Positions 18,143 to 26,580 of a DNA stretch of 64,000 nt are shown here, in pieces. Numbering within the stretch: the stretch's first letter is position 1; each line of letters starts with the position of its first letter. Made by a program: the position numbers and the translations under genes. The notes under the pieces are model-generated. The model searched no databases and was not told the origin of the DNA. It saw only the letters and a program-made list of their open reading frames with translations. The DNA is taken from contig NZ_JAINVV010000001.1 in assembly GCF_019880585.1 (NCBI RefSeq), positions 558,001 to 622,000 on the forward strand. Direction: 5' to 3'. Source of the DNA: Sphingomonas colocasiae. Lineage in GTDB: Bacteria > Pseudomonadota > Alphaproteobacteria > Sphingomonadales > Sphingomonadaceae.

Positions 18143-18928
18143 TTACCGCTCGACGATTCGCGAATAGAGGTGCCAGCTCGCATAGCCCAGCACCGGCAAG
18201 GCCACCGCCAGCCCCAGGAACAGCGGGACACAGGCGATCGCCAGGATAACCGCGACATAGAGCCCCCAGCGCGCGACCATCAGCGGATTGCGCAGCGTGG
18301 CGCGCAACGAGGTTTCGACGGCGTCGCTGGCATGGTTCCGGCGATCGACGAGCATCGGGAAGGAGACGAGCGAGATCGCGAGCGTGACGATCGCGAAGCA
18401 CAGGCCGGCAAGGTTGCCGAAGACGATCAGGCGCCAGCCTTCGTCCGTGCCGAACAAGTCGGAAACGAAGGCGACCGGGCCGGCGGGCGCGAGCGTGCCG
18501 AGCGTCGCGTCGTAGATGGCGCGCGCGACGAACATCCAGGCGATCGCGATCAGCGTCAGCATCGCCGCGAGTGCCAATATCTGCCATCGCGCCGGGCCGC
18601 GCAGCGGATCGAGGAAATGGCTCCAGCCGATATCGAGCCCTTCCTCGCGCCGTTTCGCAAGCTCGTAGAAGCCGATCGCGATCATCGGGCCGAGCAGCGA
18701 GAATGCGGCGGCCATCGGAAAGATCAGCGGGATCATGTCCGCGTTGAGCGCGAAGGCGGCGGCGAGCAGCGCCAGCACCGGATAGATTACACCGGCGAAG
18801 AGAATATCGCCGCGAAGCGCCAGGAAATCGTTCAGGCCCTGGCGGAGCGACCAGTGAAGATCCGCCACGCCGATATGGCGCACGGTTACGTCGGATGTTG
18901 GTACTGCGAGCGAAGAGGCGGCGACCAT
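18143..18928 (-). CDS. DUF2189 integral membrane protein
   Basis: The 261-residue protein has six or so hydrophobic helices. It carries the DUF2189 signature: a conserved W-L-R-Q-G-L-N-D-F entry segment, PLIFPMAAAFSLLGPMIAIGFYELAKRREEG, and the C-terminal GHASWH-like stretch (LGYASWHLYSRIV). The family appears in many proteobacteria and has no proven function. It is transcribed alone, between a structured intergenic repeat and a 155-base gap in which I see no gene. Confidence 0.85.
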   Translation of the reverse strand: MVAASSLAVPTSDVTVRHIGVADLHWSLRQGLNDFLALRGDILFAGVIYPVLALLAAAFALNADMIPLIFPMAAAFSLLGPMIAIGFYELAKRREEGLDIGWSHFLDPLRGPARWQILALAAMLTLIAIAWMFVARAIYDATLGTLAPAGPVAFVSDLFGTDEGWRLIVFGNLAGLCFAIVTLAISLVSFPMLVDRRNHASDAVETSLRATLRNPLMVARWGLYVAVILAIACVPLFLGLAVALPVLGYASWHLYSRIVER

Positions 18929-19083
18929 AGTGAGTCTCCCGACAAGGCAGTCCTCGGCTGTGCTCAGTCAGGCTGCCGAAACATGCATGCCGGCGGCGGT
19001 TTGCGCGCCGGAACCGCTGTTGGGGATATTACGCTCTTTCGGAAGGACATGCCAGCGCTCTTGCCGCGCGCGCCGGCGATGGT

Positions 19084-20013
19084 TCAATGCGTTTGCGCGG
19101 CGCGCAGATCCTTGGGCGTCATGCCGAAGCGACGGCGGAACGCGTGGTTGAACCAGGTGATGTCGTTGAAGCCCGCCATCAGCGCCAATGTCGCGATGGT
19201 GTGGTGGGCGAGATAGGGAGACGTCAGCAGCGCGCGGACATGATCGAGCCGTTCGCCCAGCACATAATCGGTGAAGCTGGTGCCCTCGTCGTAGAAGAGC
19301 GCGCGGATCGTGGCGGGGCTGACCGCGTGGCGCTTCGCCATCCATTCCACCGAGAGTTCGGGCATGTCGAGATGCGCGGCGATGTCAGCCTTCACCGCGC
19401 GTCGCCGCGCGGCGCGCACGCCGCCCTTGCTGGCGCTTTCCGCGTCGTCGCGCTTGGCGCCGAGGGTCAGGATGGCGAGATCGACGAGATGGCCGGCGAA
19501 GACCGACTGCTCCTCCAGGCTCAGATCGGTACCGTCGTCGAGCAGTGCCTGCGCATAGTTTTCGAGCAGGCGCGCGGCAGGCAGCGAATGCACCTGCGGG
19601 GCGTAGAGATTGTCGATGCTGCCCAGCCGGGGCACCAGCGTCGTACGGGGCATGGCGATGCTCAGTATGGTGCTGTGTTCGGCGACGACCGTGGTGCATT
19701 GCCGATCGCGGCGCATCACATTGACGTCACCCGCCTTGACCGTGCGGCCTTCGCCCCGCGCGTCGATCAGTCCGCCACCCGCCGCGGTGATGCTGAGATA
19801 GAGCAGGCCGTTATCATCCGATGGCGTGATCAGCCGCAGCGGCGAGGCATCGATCCGGGCGATGTGTACGCTGGCGAGCCCGCGCAGCCCCATATCCACG
19901 CGCACCGGCTCGTCGCCCGGAAAATCCACCATGCCCTGCACATGTGCGCCGAATGCGCTTTCGATCGCTTGCGCGCGCATTTCGGGCGGAATGTCTTCAC
20001 TCGAAAATCGCAT
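19084..20013 (-). CDS. AraC-family transcriptional regulator
   Basis: I choose the ATG at 20011-20013 (309 residues, MRFSSEDIPP) because AGGGAG stands ten bases upstream; an earlier ATG at 20082 has no ribosome site. The N-terminal half (residues about 1-200) matches the AraC-binding-like-2 sensor found with this class. The C-terminal HTH pair shows LSVEWMAKRHAVSPATIRALF and IATLALMAGFNDITWFNHAFRRRFGMTP. The unknown secreted-protein gene at 20224 is divergent and may be a target. Confidence 0.88.
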   Translation of the reverse strand: MRFSSEDIPPEMRAQAIESAFGAHVQGMVDFPGDEPVRVDMGLRGLASVHIARIDASPLRLITPSDDNGLLYLSITAAGGGLIDARGEGRTVKAGDVNVMRRDRQCTTVVAEHSTILSIAMPRTTLVPRLGSIDNLYAPQVHSLPAARLLENYAQALLDDGTDLSLEEQSVFAGHLVDLAILTLGAKRDDAESASKGGVRAARRRAVKADIAAHLDMPELSVEWMAKRHAVSPATIRALFYDEGTSFTDYVLGERLDHVRALLTSPYLAHHTIATLALMAGFNDITWFNHAFRRRFGMTPKDLRAAQTH

Positions 20014-20223
20014 CGCCCGGCGACTCCCTGAACAGCAGAAGCGCCCCCACGCCGCCTTCAGATTCGCGATGTTATGCGCCATTGCCGAGAAATTGCAGCA
20101 GGAATCTCCGACGGTTCATAAATTCGCCGGAACATCGATCTAGCGCAAAACCCTGATCCTGAGCCCAAGACGCGATTCCGCCAATGCGCTAGCGGGAAAC
20201 CATGCCGTGAACGGGAGGGTTTC

Positions 20224-21441
20224 ATGCGTTCGAGCCTGCGTTTCGTTTCCATCGCCGCCATCGCCGCGACGATCGCCACCGTGCCGGGATCGGCGCAGAA
20301 GACCACCGGCCCGAAGGAGCGCTACGAGATGGACGTGGCGACCATGTCGGGCTTTGCCGCGATGGCGGGTGGGGGCGGCGGCATGGGCGGCGCGCTCAGC
20401 ATGATGCTGGGCGGCGGACCGGACGGCAAGGTCGCCTATCAGCTCAACCTGCGGCTGGGATCGAACCAGGCGCCCACCGCGCCGCCGCCGCAGGGCGACC
20501 ATTTCTTCCTGCCTCAGGCGAGATTGGGCAAATCGGTGCCGCTGGTCAGTCCCGTGCGCAAACCTGGAACCGAGCCCGAGGGCTTCGAACGGCCCAAGGG
20601 CAGGCTGCTGCTCTATTGGGGATGCGGCGCGAAGGCGGGGCCGGGCCAGCCGGCGGTGATCGATTTCGCCAAGGTCGCGGCGGGCCAGATGCCGCCGGGA
20701 CTGTTCAGCAGCGCGGTGCCGATCATCCGCGAGATCACCGCCGCGAACAGCCGGTCCTATATGGAATGGCCCAATGGCAAGTCGAGCAAGCAGCCCACAT
20801 CCGGCTCGTCGCTGGCGGGCGGACACCGCATCGCCAGCAATGTGGGATCGGACATCAATTTCACGCTCGCGCAGGATTATATGCCCGGCGTCAATGCCCA
20901 GACCACCGAACAGTCCGACGGGTCGGTGATGGTTCGCTGGAATTCGGTCCAGCCCGCCACCGGCTATGTCGCCTGGACGATGGGCGGCATGGATCGCAAC
21001 GACAGGGGCGGCGACATGGTCTGGTGGACGAGCAGCGCCGCGCGCGAGTTCGGCGGCGGGCTGTGGGACTGGCTGCCGCCTTCGGTGGTTTCGAACCTGA
21101 TCGCGAAGAAGATCGTGATGCCGCCATCGCAGACGAGCTGCCAGATCCCGGCGGAGGTGAAGAAGGCGTCGGGCGAGATGATGATCGGTTATTTGAACGC
21201 CTTTGGGCCGGAAGCGCACTTCTCCTATCCGCCCAAGCCCGCCGGCAATGCGGTGTGGAATATCGACTGGACAGCTAAGGTGCGGTTCCGTTCCTACACG
21301 ATGCTGATGGTCGGCGCCGATATGGAAGGGATGGGGGGCGGGATGGGCGGCAATCGCCGCTCGAGCGAGGCGCCTGCAGGTGATGGCGGACGCAAGAAGA
21401 AATGCCGGGGTCCGCTCGGCATTCCACTGCCGACCTGCTGA
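20224..21441 (+). CDS. Secreted protein of unknown function, Gly/Met-rich segments
   Basis: The 405-residue protein has a clear signal peptide (about residues 1-24, ending GSAQ). Two Gly/Met-rich loops are visible, near residues 44-66 and 350-360, and the C-terminal region is Cys- and Lys-rich. A domain with repeated W-x-x-x motifs (VRWNSVQPATGYVAWTMGG) resembles a beta-sandwich, but I cannot name a family. It is probably periplasmic or outer-membrane attached. It is transcribed alone and divergently from an AraC regulator. Confidence 0.75.
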   Translation: MRSSLRFVSIAAIAATIATVPGSAQKTTGPKERYEMDVATMSGFAAMAGGGGGMGGALSMMLGGGPDGKVAYQLNLRLGSNQAPTAPPPQGDHFFLPQARLGKSVPLVSPVRKPGTEPEGFERPKGRLLLYWGCGAKAGPGQPAVIDFAKVAAGQMPPGLFSSAVPIIREITAANSRSYMEWPNGKSSKQPTSGSSLAGGHRIASNVGSDINFTLAQDYMPGVNAQTTEQSDGSVMVRWNSVQPATGYVAWTMGGMDRNDRGGDMVWWTSSAAREFGGGLWDWLPPSVVSNLIAKKIVMPPSQTSCQIPAEVKKASGEMMIGYLNAFGPEAHFSYPPKPAGNAVWNIDWTAKVRFRSYTMLMVGADMEGMGGGMGGNRRSSEAPAGDGGRKKKCRGPLGIPLPTC

Positions 21442-21488
21442 TCCCTGATTGGGCGCGGGAAGGCGATGGTCCTCCCGCGCCCACATCT

Positions 21489-22199
21489 TCACTCGGCCGC
21501 AATCGCGTCCTCGAACCGGTCGGTCTCGCGGATCAGGCCGGACATCTTCCATTGCTGTTCCAGCACGCCCGGGCCGTAATCCTGCGAACCGCCCAGAGTC
21601 TCGGCGAGCGCCTGGAGCCGCGCGCCTTCTTCCAGCAGCACGATATAGTTGGCGAGCGCGAGCAGGCCCTTGCGGCCCCAGGCGGTGGAGCCGCCATTGG
21701 CTTCGAGGATAGCGGGCACCTGAGGATTCTCCGCGAGGATCTCGAGGATGAAATTGGCTTCACCCTGGCGGCGGTCGATATAGATCGGCAACTCGCGGGC
21801 ACGCGTCCAGCGCTGGACGGGGACGTAGCGGATCGGCAGCGCACGATGGCTTTGCGACCAGGCGCCGAGATAGGGCGTATGGACATGGCTGACGGTGGTG
21901 ATGTCGTCATGCGCGCGAAAGATCGGCAGATAGCGGCCGCCGCCGAGATTGGCGTTGGGTGGACCTTGCAGCACATCGCCTTCCAGCGTGTAGATCGTCG
22001 GCTTGAGTTCGGCATCGGGCGCGAACGGGCCCGGATAGCCGATCGAGACGACGGCGGCTTCACCGGGCACGCGCTCGACGAAATTGACGGTGCCGCTGGG
22101 CGAGATGGTGTGGGTATCGCGCAATCCGGCAAAGGCGATGGCGGCGTCGCGCACGGCCTGCGCCGCGAAATCGGTGATGCTGGTGTTGAGTGTGGTCAT
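21489..22199 (-). CDS. Class II aldolase/adducin-like protein, last gene of the sulfur cluster
   Basis: The 236-residue protein has the class II aldolase fold, with the His105-x-His107 zinc pair in TTVSHVHTPYLGAW. The third zinc His expected in an N-H-G motif appears replaced by Gly (LEANGGSTAWG). It may therefore bind metal differently or have lost lyase activity. It lies 28 bases after the SsuD-type monooxygenase stop, so it is probably the promoter-distal gene of the cluster. Its role in sulfur release, perhaps in handling the carbon skeleton, is a guess. Confidence 0.75.
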   Translation of the reverse strand: MTTLNTSITDFAAQAVRDAAIAFAGLRDTHTISPSGTVNFVERVPGEAAVVSIGYPGPFAPDAELKPTIYTLEGDVLQGPPNANLGGGRYLPIFRAHDDITTVSHVHTPYLGAWSQSHRALPIRYVPVQRWTRARELPIYIDRRQGEANFILEILAENPQVPAILEANGGSTAWGRKGLLALANYIVLLEEGARLQALAETLGGSQDYGPGVLEQQWKMSGLIRETDRFEDAIAAE

Positions 22200-22227
22200 G
22201 ATCGGTCTCCTGATCCTGGTTTGAAAA

Positions 22228-23385
22228 TTATTCGGCGGCCTGCAGCAAAGTCTCCGCCTTGCGGCCGAGCAGCGGCAGGACTTCCTCGCCGACGCGATAG
22301 GCTTCTTCGAGGTGAGGCGTGCCCGCGAGGATGAAGGCGTCGGTGCCGCGCGCGATCAGTTCGTCGAGCTTCGCCGCGCATTGCTCGTAGCTGCCGACGA
22401 TGCCGAGCGCGGGGCCGCCGCGCAGCAGGTTGAAGCCGCCCCAGAGATTGGGGGCGACGATCAACTCTTCATAGCGTTTCGCTTCGGTCGGTTTCAGCGC
22501 CGCCTGGCGGGCCGCACCGACGGAATCGGTGGGCTGCCCGCGCCAGCGCGCACGCGTTTCGTCACTGACATTCTCGAAGCCGATGCGGATGTCGCGCCAG
22601 GCCTCCTCTTCGGTCGCGCGCGCGACCAGATCGACGCGCACCGCGCATTTCTGTTCGCCGCCGAGCGCGGCCGTCCGCTCCTTCACCCGCGCGAACTTGT
22701 CGGTGAGCTGGTCGAAGGGTTCGAGCCAGGAGAGATAATAATCGGCGTGCTTGGCGGCCGATTGCAATGCCGCATCCGACGAGCCCGAGAACCAGATTTC
22801 GGGGATTTCCTCACGCCCGAGCAAGGGCGGCAAACCGCCATGTTCGACTTTGTAGAAGCGGCCGTCATAGCTGAAGTCCTGATCCTTCCAGACCCCTTTC
22901 AGCACGTCGAGGAATTCGGTGGTGCGGCCATAGCGGTCGTCATGGCTGAAGCTGTCGCCCCACCAGAGCTGCGACGGGCCGCCGCCGCCGGTGATGATGT
23001 TGTAGACCGTCCGCCCGCCCGTCGCGCGCTGGAGGCTGGCGGACAGCCGCGCGGCCTGCACCGGATTGAGGAAACCGGGCTGGAAGGCGATCATGAAGCG
23101 GAAGCTCTTGGTTTCGCGCGCGAGCAATGGCGAGATCACCCAGGGATCGTCGGTATTGGGAAAGGACGGGATCAGCCCGCCGATAAAACCGGAGACCTCG
23201 GCCGCCTTCGCGATTTCGGCGAGGTGGTCGATATAGCGATAGCCGTCATCCTCTCCGTCAGCGGTCAGGCCCGGCGCCTGGTTGCCCGGTGCGAGCGGCG
23301 ACCAGTCGCCCCGGTCGTAGGAGCCGCGACGGACGCTGGCGTGGCAGCCATGGGTGGGCAGGCGCCAGTAGAAATCGATGGACAT
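22228..23385 (-). CDS. ssuD: SsuD-type FMNH2-dependent sulfonate monooxygenase
   Basis: The family cleaves alkanesulfonates to aldehyde and sulfite using FMNH2 and oxygen. I start at the ATG at 23383-23385 (385 residues) with GGAGAG upstream. It matches SsuD throughout: PTHGCH, LIPSFPNTDDPW, YNIITGGGGP, DDRYGRTTEF, IWFSGSSDAA, APNLWGGFNLLRGG and PHLEEAYRVGEEVLPLL. By my alignment to E. coli SsuD from memory, Arg250, Arg322 and Tyr363 are kept, but the Cys54 position is Thr78 and the His228 position is Asp252. A different substrate is therefore possible. An N-terminal insertion (about residues 14-45) is also present. Confidence 0.9.
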   Translation of the reverse strand: MSIDFYWRLPTHGCHASVRRGSYDRGDWSPLAPGNQAPGLTADGEDDGYRYIDHLAEIAKAAEVSGFIGGLIPSFPNTDDPWVISPLLARETKSFRFMIAFQPGFLNPVQAARLSASLQRATGGRTVYNIITGGGGPSQLWWGDSFSHDDRYGRTTEFLDVLKGVWKDQDFSYDGRFYKVEHGGLPPLLGREEIPEIWFSGSSDAALQSAAKHADYYLSWLEPFDQLTDKFARVKERTAALGGEQKCAVRVDLVARATEEEAWRDIRIGFENVSDETRARWRGQPTDSVGAARQAALKPTEAKRYEELIVAPNLWGGFNLLRGGPALGIVGSYEQCAAKLDELIARGTDAFILAGTPHLEEAYRVGEEVLPLLGRKAETLLQAAE

Positions 23386-23398
23386 GTTGCTCTCCTGT

Positions 23399-24340
23399 TC
23401 AGGCGGCGCGGGCCGGCGCCACACGGGCGCGCAGGCGCGGAAGGACGAATTGGCCGATGCGATAGGCTTCCTCGAAGCCCGGTTCGGCGCCCAGGATGAA
23501 ATGGTTGATGCCGAGTGCGGCCAGTTCGGCGAGGCGGTCGGCGATCTCGTCATAGCTGCCGGCCAGACCCCGTTCATGGGCCTCGCTTGCCTCTTCGCCG
23601 GTTTCGCGCGCGACGAGCGGTTGCAGGATGCCATAGTCGAGATTGCGGCCTTCCTTCAGCGCCAGCCGGTCGAGAGCCTCGATATGGCCGCGCAGTTCGT
23701 CGATCGGCGCGTCGTCGAACAGATGAACGTCCGCATGGCGCGCGGACAGCGCGAGCGCTTCCTCGCTGGTGCCGCGCAGAAACACCTTGGGAAAGGCGAC
23801 GCGGTTGAGGGGCGCCTCGAAACCGCCGCCCTCGACCTCGAAAAAGCGTCCTTTGTGGCTGAACGGGCGTTCGCCATGGACGCCGCGCGCGACGATCAGG
23901 AATTCCTCGGTTCGCGCGATCAGATCGTCCTCGGCCACCAGATCGGCGCCGCGCGCGCGGGTGGCGGCGTCGGCATCGGGCGCGATCGCCCAGCCGAGCC
24001 GTTCATGGGCGAGGCGCTGGAAGCTCACGGCCTGTTTGGCGGCATAGACCGCCGAGCCGACCGAGGCGGGAAATTCAGGAATGATCGTCAGGCGCGGCGC
24101 CGAGCGCGCAACCGCCGCCGCGACGATCTGGCTGTCATCGGCATCGGTGCGATGCGCGACGAACAGTCCGTCGAACCCCGTCAGCGCGGCGGCGCGGGCG
24201 ATCTGCGCATAATAGTCGTAGCGATTGATCGACGCGGTCCGGATATCGCGGATCACGGGCTGATAGCGTGGGCGTTCGGTCGGTTCGGACCGCCCATTCT
24301 CGGCGGCGACGTCGAGCTGCCAATAGATGCGGATCGTCAT
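23399..24340 (-). CDS. Short LLM-class flavin-dependent monooxygenase
   Basis: The 313-residue protein is a bacterial luciferase-like monooxygenase of the SsuD branch. It has RYDYYAQIARAAALTGFDGLFV at the start, VFLRGTSEEALALSARHADVHL in the middle, and ITHFILGAEPGFEEAYRIGQFVLPRL-like text at the end (INHFILGAEPGFEEAYRIG). It is about 70 residues shorter than SsuD. The TGGGG flavin-phosphate segment is replaced by GWAIAPDADAATRARG. It may act on a different intermediate or pair with its full-length neighbour. Four-base overlap with the nitroreductase gene. Confidence 0.85.
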   Translation of the reverse strand: MTIRIYWQLDVAAENGRSEPTERPRYQPVIRDIRTASINRYDYYAQIARAAALTGFDGLFVAHRTDADDSQIVAAAVARSAPRLTIIPEFPASVGSAVYAAKQAVSFQRLAHERLGWAIAPDADAATRARGADLVAEDDLIARTEEFLIVARGVHGERPFSHKGRFFEVEGGGFEAPLNRVAFPKVFLRGTSEEALALSARHADVHLFDDAPIDELRGHIEALDRLALKEGRNLDYGILQPLVARETGEEASEAHERGLAGSYDEIADRLAELAALGINHFILGAEPGFEEAYRIGQFVLPRLRARVAPARAA

Positions 24341-24954
24341 GCGGCGTTCCTCCTTTCCGGAAATGCGGGCGCGCCGAAGCGCCCGGAAAAAATGGTCTCG
24401 GTGATCGGCTTGCGGCCGTTGGGCCGTTCAGCCGCGCGGAAATCCTCGTGCAGGTCCTGTGGATCGGTACGCCTGCCGAGCGCGATCATCGCCAGCACGT
24501 CATGATCGTCGGGAATGCCCAGGCGCTCGCGCGCCGCATCGCGATCGAAGCCGCCAATGCCATGCGTGTGCCAGCCGAGCAGCAGCGCCTGATGCGCGAA
24601 ATTGGCCCAGGCCGCACCGGTGTCGAAGCCATGGCTGGCGATCGCGACGGGTTTGCCATCGCGTTCGGCCTGCCGGGCGGATACGATGACGATCAGCGCT
24701 GAGGCGCGGTTCGCCCACAGCCCGTTGCGCGGATTGAGGAAGGAGAGATAATCCGTCCAGGTCTGATCCCCGGGCCGCGCGAACAGGAAGCGCCAGGGCT
24801 GCGCGTTGAAGGCAGAGGGCGCCCAACGCGCGGCTTCGAACGCGCTCTGCAAAACCGTGTCGGGCACCGGCTCGCCCGAAAAGCTGCGCGGTGACCAGCG
24901 TTCGAGGAAGAAGGGCTCGATCGGATGATCGGCCTTGCGTGCGGATCCCGTCAT
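24337..24954 (-). CDS. Nitroreductase-family flavoprotein, possible flavin reductase for the monooxygenases
   Basis: The ATG at 24952-24954 shares one base with the ssuB stop (TGATG). The 205-residue protein has the family opening RWSPRSFSGEPV, the FMN-binding AARWAPSAFNAQPWRF and the C-terminal MIALGRRTDP. Nitroreductases use NAD(P)H to reduce flavin or nitro groups. Since the cluster has two FMNH2-dependent monooxygenases and no SsuE/DszD-type reductase, this protein is the best candidate to supply reduced flavin. That role is inference. Confidence 0.88.
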   Translation of the reverse strand: MTGSARKADHPIEPFFLERWSPRSFSGEPVPDTVLQSAFEAARWAPSAFNAQPWRFLFARPGDQTWTDYLSFLNPRNGLWANRASALIVIVSARQAERDGKPVAIASHGFDTGAAWANFAHQALLLGWHTHGIGGFDRDAARERLGIPDDHDVLAMIALGRRTDPQDLHEDFRAAERPNGRKPITETIFSGRFGAPAFPERRNAA

Positions 24955-25799
24955 CAGCGCGGCTCCTGTGCCGGGAAGCGGACGAGGTTCTCGGGATCGG
25001 GCGCGCCGGTGAGTTCGGCCAGGATCTCGTCGCGCAGGCGGTGGAGCACCGGGGAACTGCGGTCGCGCGGATGCGGCAGATCGACATCGACGATGCGGCG
25101 GATGCGCCCCGGATTGGGCGCCATGACGATGACGCGGTCGCCCAGATACAGTGCTTCCTCGACATCGTGCGTCACCATCAGCACGGTCGATCGCTGCCGC
25201 ATCCAGATGCGCTGGAGCTCGGTCTGGACATGGACGCGGGTGAGCGCATCGAGCGCGCCCAGCGGTTCGTCGAGCAGCAGCAGCGTGGGTTCGGTCACCA
25301 GCGCGCGCGCGATCGCCGCACGCTGCGCCATGCCGCCGGAGAGCTGGTGCGGATAGGCCTTTTCGAAGCCGGTCAGGTTCACCAATGCGATGTGTTCGCA
25401 AACGATCCGCGCGCGCTGTTCCTTGGGGATTTCGCTGTTGAGCAGCGCGAGCCCGATATTCTCCTCCAGCGTCATCCACGGGAACAGGCGGTGATCCTGG
25501 AAGACGATGCCGCGATCGAGGCTGGTGCCGGTGATGCGCTTGCCGTCCAGCCGGATCTCGCCCGAATAGTCGGTGTCGAGCCCGACGATCAGCCGCAGCA
25601 GCGTCGATTTCCCGCAGCCGCTCGCGCCGACGATGCTGACGAACTCGCCGGGGCGGACCGACAGGTCGATGCCGTCGAGCACGGGCAGCGCGCGGCCTTC
25701 GATCGCGAAGCGCTTGGAGAGGGCGGAGAGAGTGAGCGCACCGCTTGCCGGGGCATCGGTGGCGGCGGATTGGGGCTGGATCCTGGGTTGGGCGGTCAT
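24954..25799 (-). CDS. ssuB: SsuB-type sulfonate ABC transporter ATPase
   Basis: The 281-residue ATPase has Walker A GASGCGKST, Q-loop FQDHRLFPWMTLEENIG, signature LSGGMAQR, Walker B LLLLDEPLGALD and the switch His in THDVEEAL. The sequence belongs to the nitrate/sulfonate/taurine group. I use the ATG at 25797-25799 (MTAQPRIQPQ), since the open upstream frame covers the permease gene. It should energise the two permeases encoded just upstream with the lipobox-free binding protein at 28534-29649. Confidence 0.93.
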   Translation of the reverse strand: MTAQPRIQPQSAATDAPASGALTLSALSKRFAIEGRALPVLDGIDLSVRPGEFVSIVGASGCGKSTLLRLIVGLDTDYSGEIRLDGKRITGTSLDRGIVFQDHRLFPWMTLEENIGLALLNSEIPKEQRARIVCEHIALVNLTGFEKAYPHQLSGGMAQRAAIARALVTEPTLLLLDEPLGALDALTRVHVQTELQRIWMRQRSTVLMVTHDVEEALYLGDRVIVMAPNPGRIRRIVDVDLPHPRDRSSPVLHRLRDEILAELTGAPDPENLVRFPAQEPR

Positions 25800-25812
25800 G
25801 TTTGCTCTCCGT

Positions 25813-26580
25813 TCAGGCGGGATTGCCCTGCCAGCGCAGCAAATGGCCGCGCAGCCGGGCGAACAGGTGGTTGATGGCGAAGCCCAGCAGGGCGGTGACG
25901 GCGATCGCGACCAGGATGATGTCCATGCGCTGCTGCGCCTGTGCGATGCCCATCGTCGCACCCAGCCCGCCGCCGGCGCCGAGCAGGATCTCGACGCCGA
26001 TCGTGGCAATCCAGGCGAAGGCGATGGCCTGGGTAATGCCCGTCAGGATCAGTGGCAGCGCGGCGGGCAGCAGCAGATGGCGGAAGCGCTGGACCGCGCC
26101 GAAACCATAGACGCGACCGACGTCGAGATAACGGCGCTCGACATGCGCGATCCCTTCATAGGTGCCGAGCACCGTGGGGTAGAAGGCGGCGAGGCCGATG
26201 ATCAGCAGCTTCGCGGATTCGCCATTGCCCAGCCACAAGCCGATCAAGGGCAGCCAGCCGAGCAGCGGCACTTGCCGTACCGCATGGTAGATCGGGCCGA
26301 CCAGCCGATCGACGGGGCGGAGCGTCGCCATCGCGACGCCGAGCGCGATCCCGGCAATGCCGCCGAGCAGCAATCCGGTCACCGCGCGCGACAGCGTGGT
26401 GAGCGCGTCCCCGAGCAGTAGTCCGCCCGTCGCGAGGTCCGCGAAGGTGGCAGCGATCGTGCCCAGCGGCACGAAGGCGAGCGCGCGCGCGCCTCCCGCG
26501 TTCGACTGGACGGTCCACCAGACAAGGATGAGCGCGGGCACGATCAGGCCCAGCGCGATGCGGGGCAGGGGGCGGTTCAT
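25813..26580 (-). CDS. ssuC: SsuC-type ABC permease, second copy
   Basis: The start is the ATG at 26578-26580 (255 residues), overlapping the previous permease stop by four bases. Six hydrophobic helices are visible, and the ATPase-contact loop (EAA motif) lies in YEGIAHVERRYLDVGRVYGFGAVQRFRHLLLPAALP. RQVPLLGWLPLIGLWLG is characteristic of the sulfonate/taurine permease group. It probably forms a heterodimer with its neighbour, because only one ATPase and one binding protein are encoded here. Confidence 0.92.
   Translation of the reverse strand: MNRPLPRIALGLIVPALILVWWTVQSNAGGARALAFVPLGTIAATFADLATGGLLLGDALTTLSRAVTGLLLGGIAGIALGVAMATLRPVDRLVGPIYHAVRQVPLLGWLPLIGLWLGNGESAKLLIIGLAAFYPTVLGTYEGIAHVERRYLDVGRVYGFGAVQRFRHLLLPAALPLILTGITQAIAFAWIATIGVEILLGAGGGLGATMGIAQAQQRMDIILVAIAVTALLGFAINHLFARLRGHLLRWQGNPA

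Noticed and set aside
20014-20082. An upstream ATG start for the AraC regulator
   Set aside because: No ribosome site precedes it, while the ATG at 20013 has AGGGAG at ten bases.
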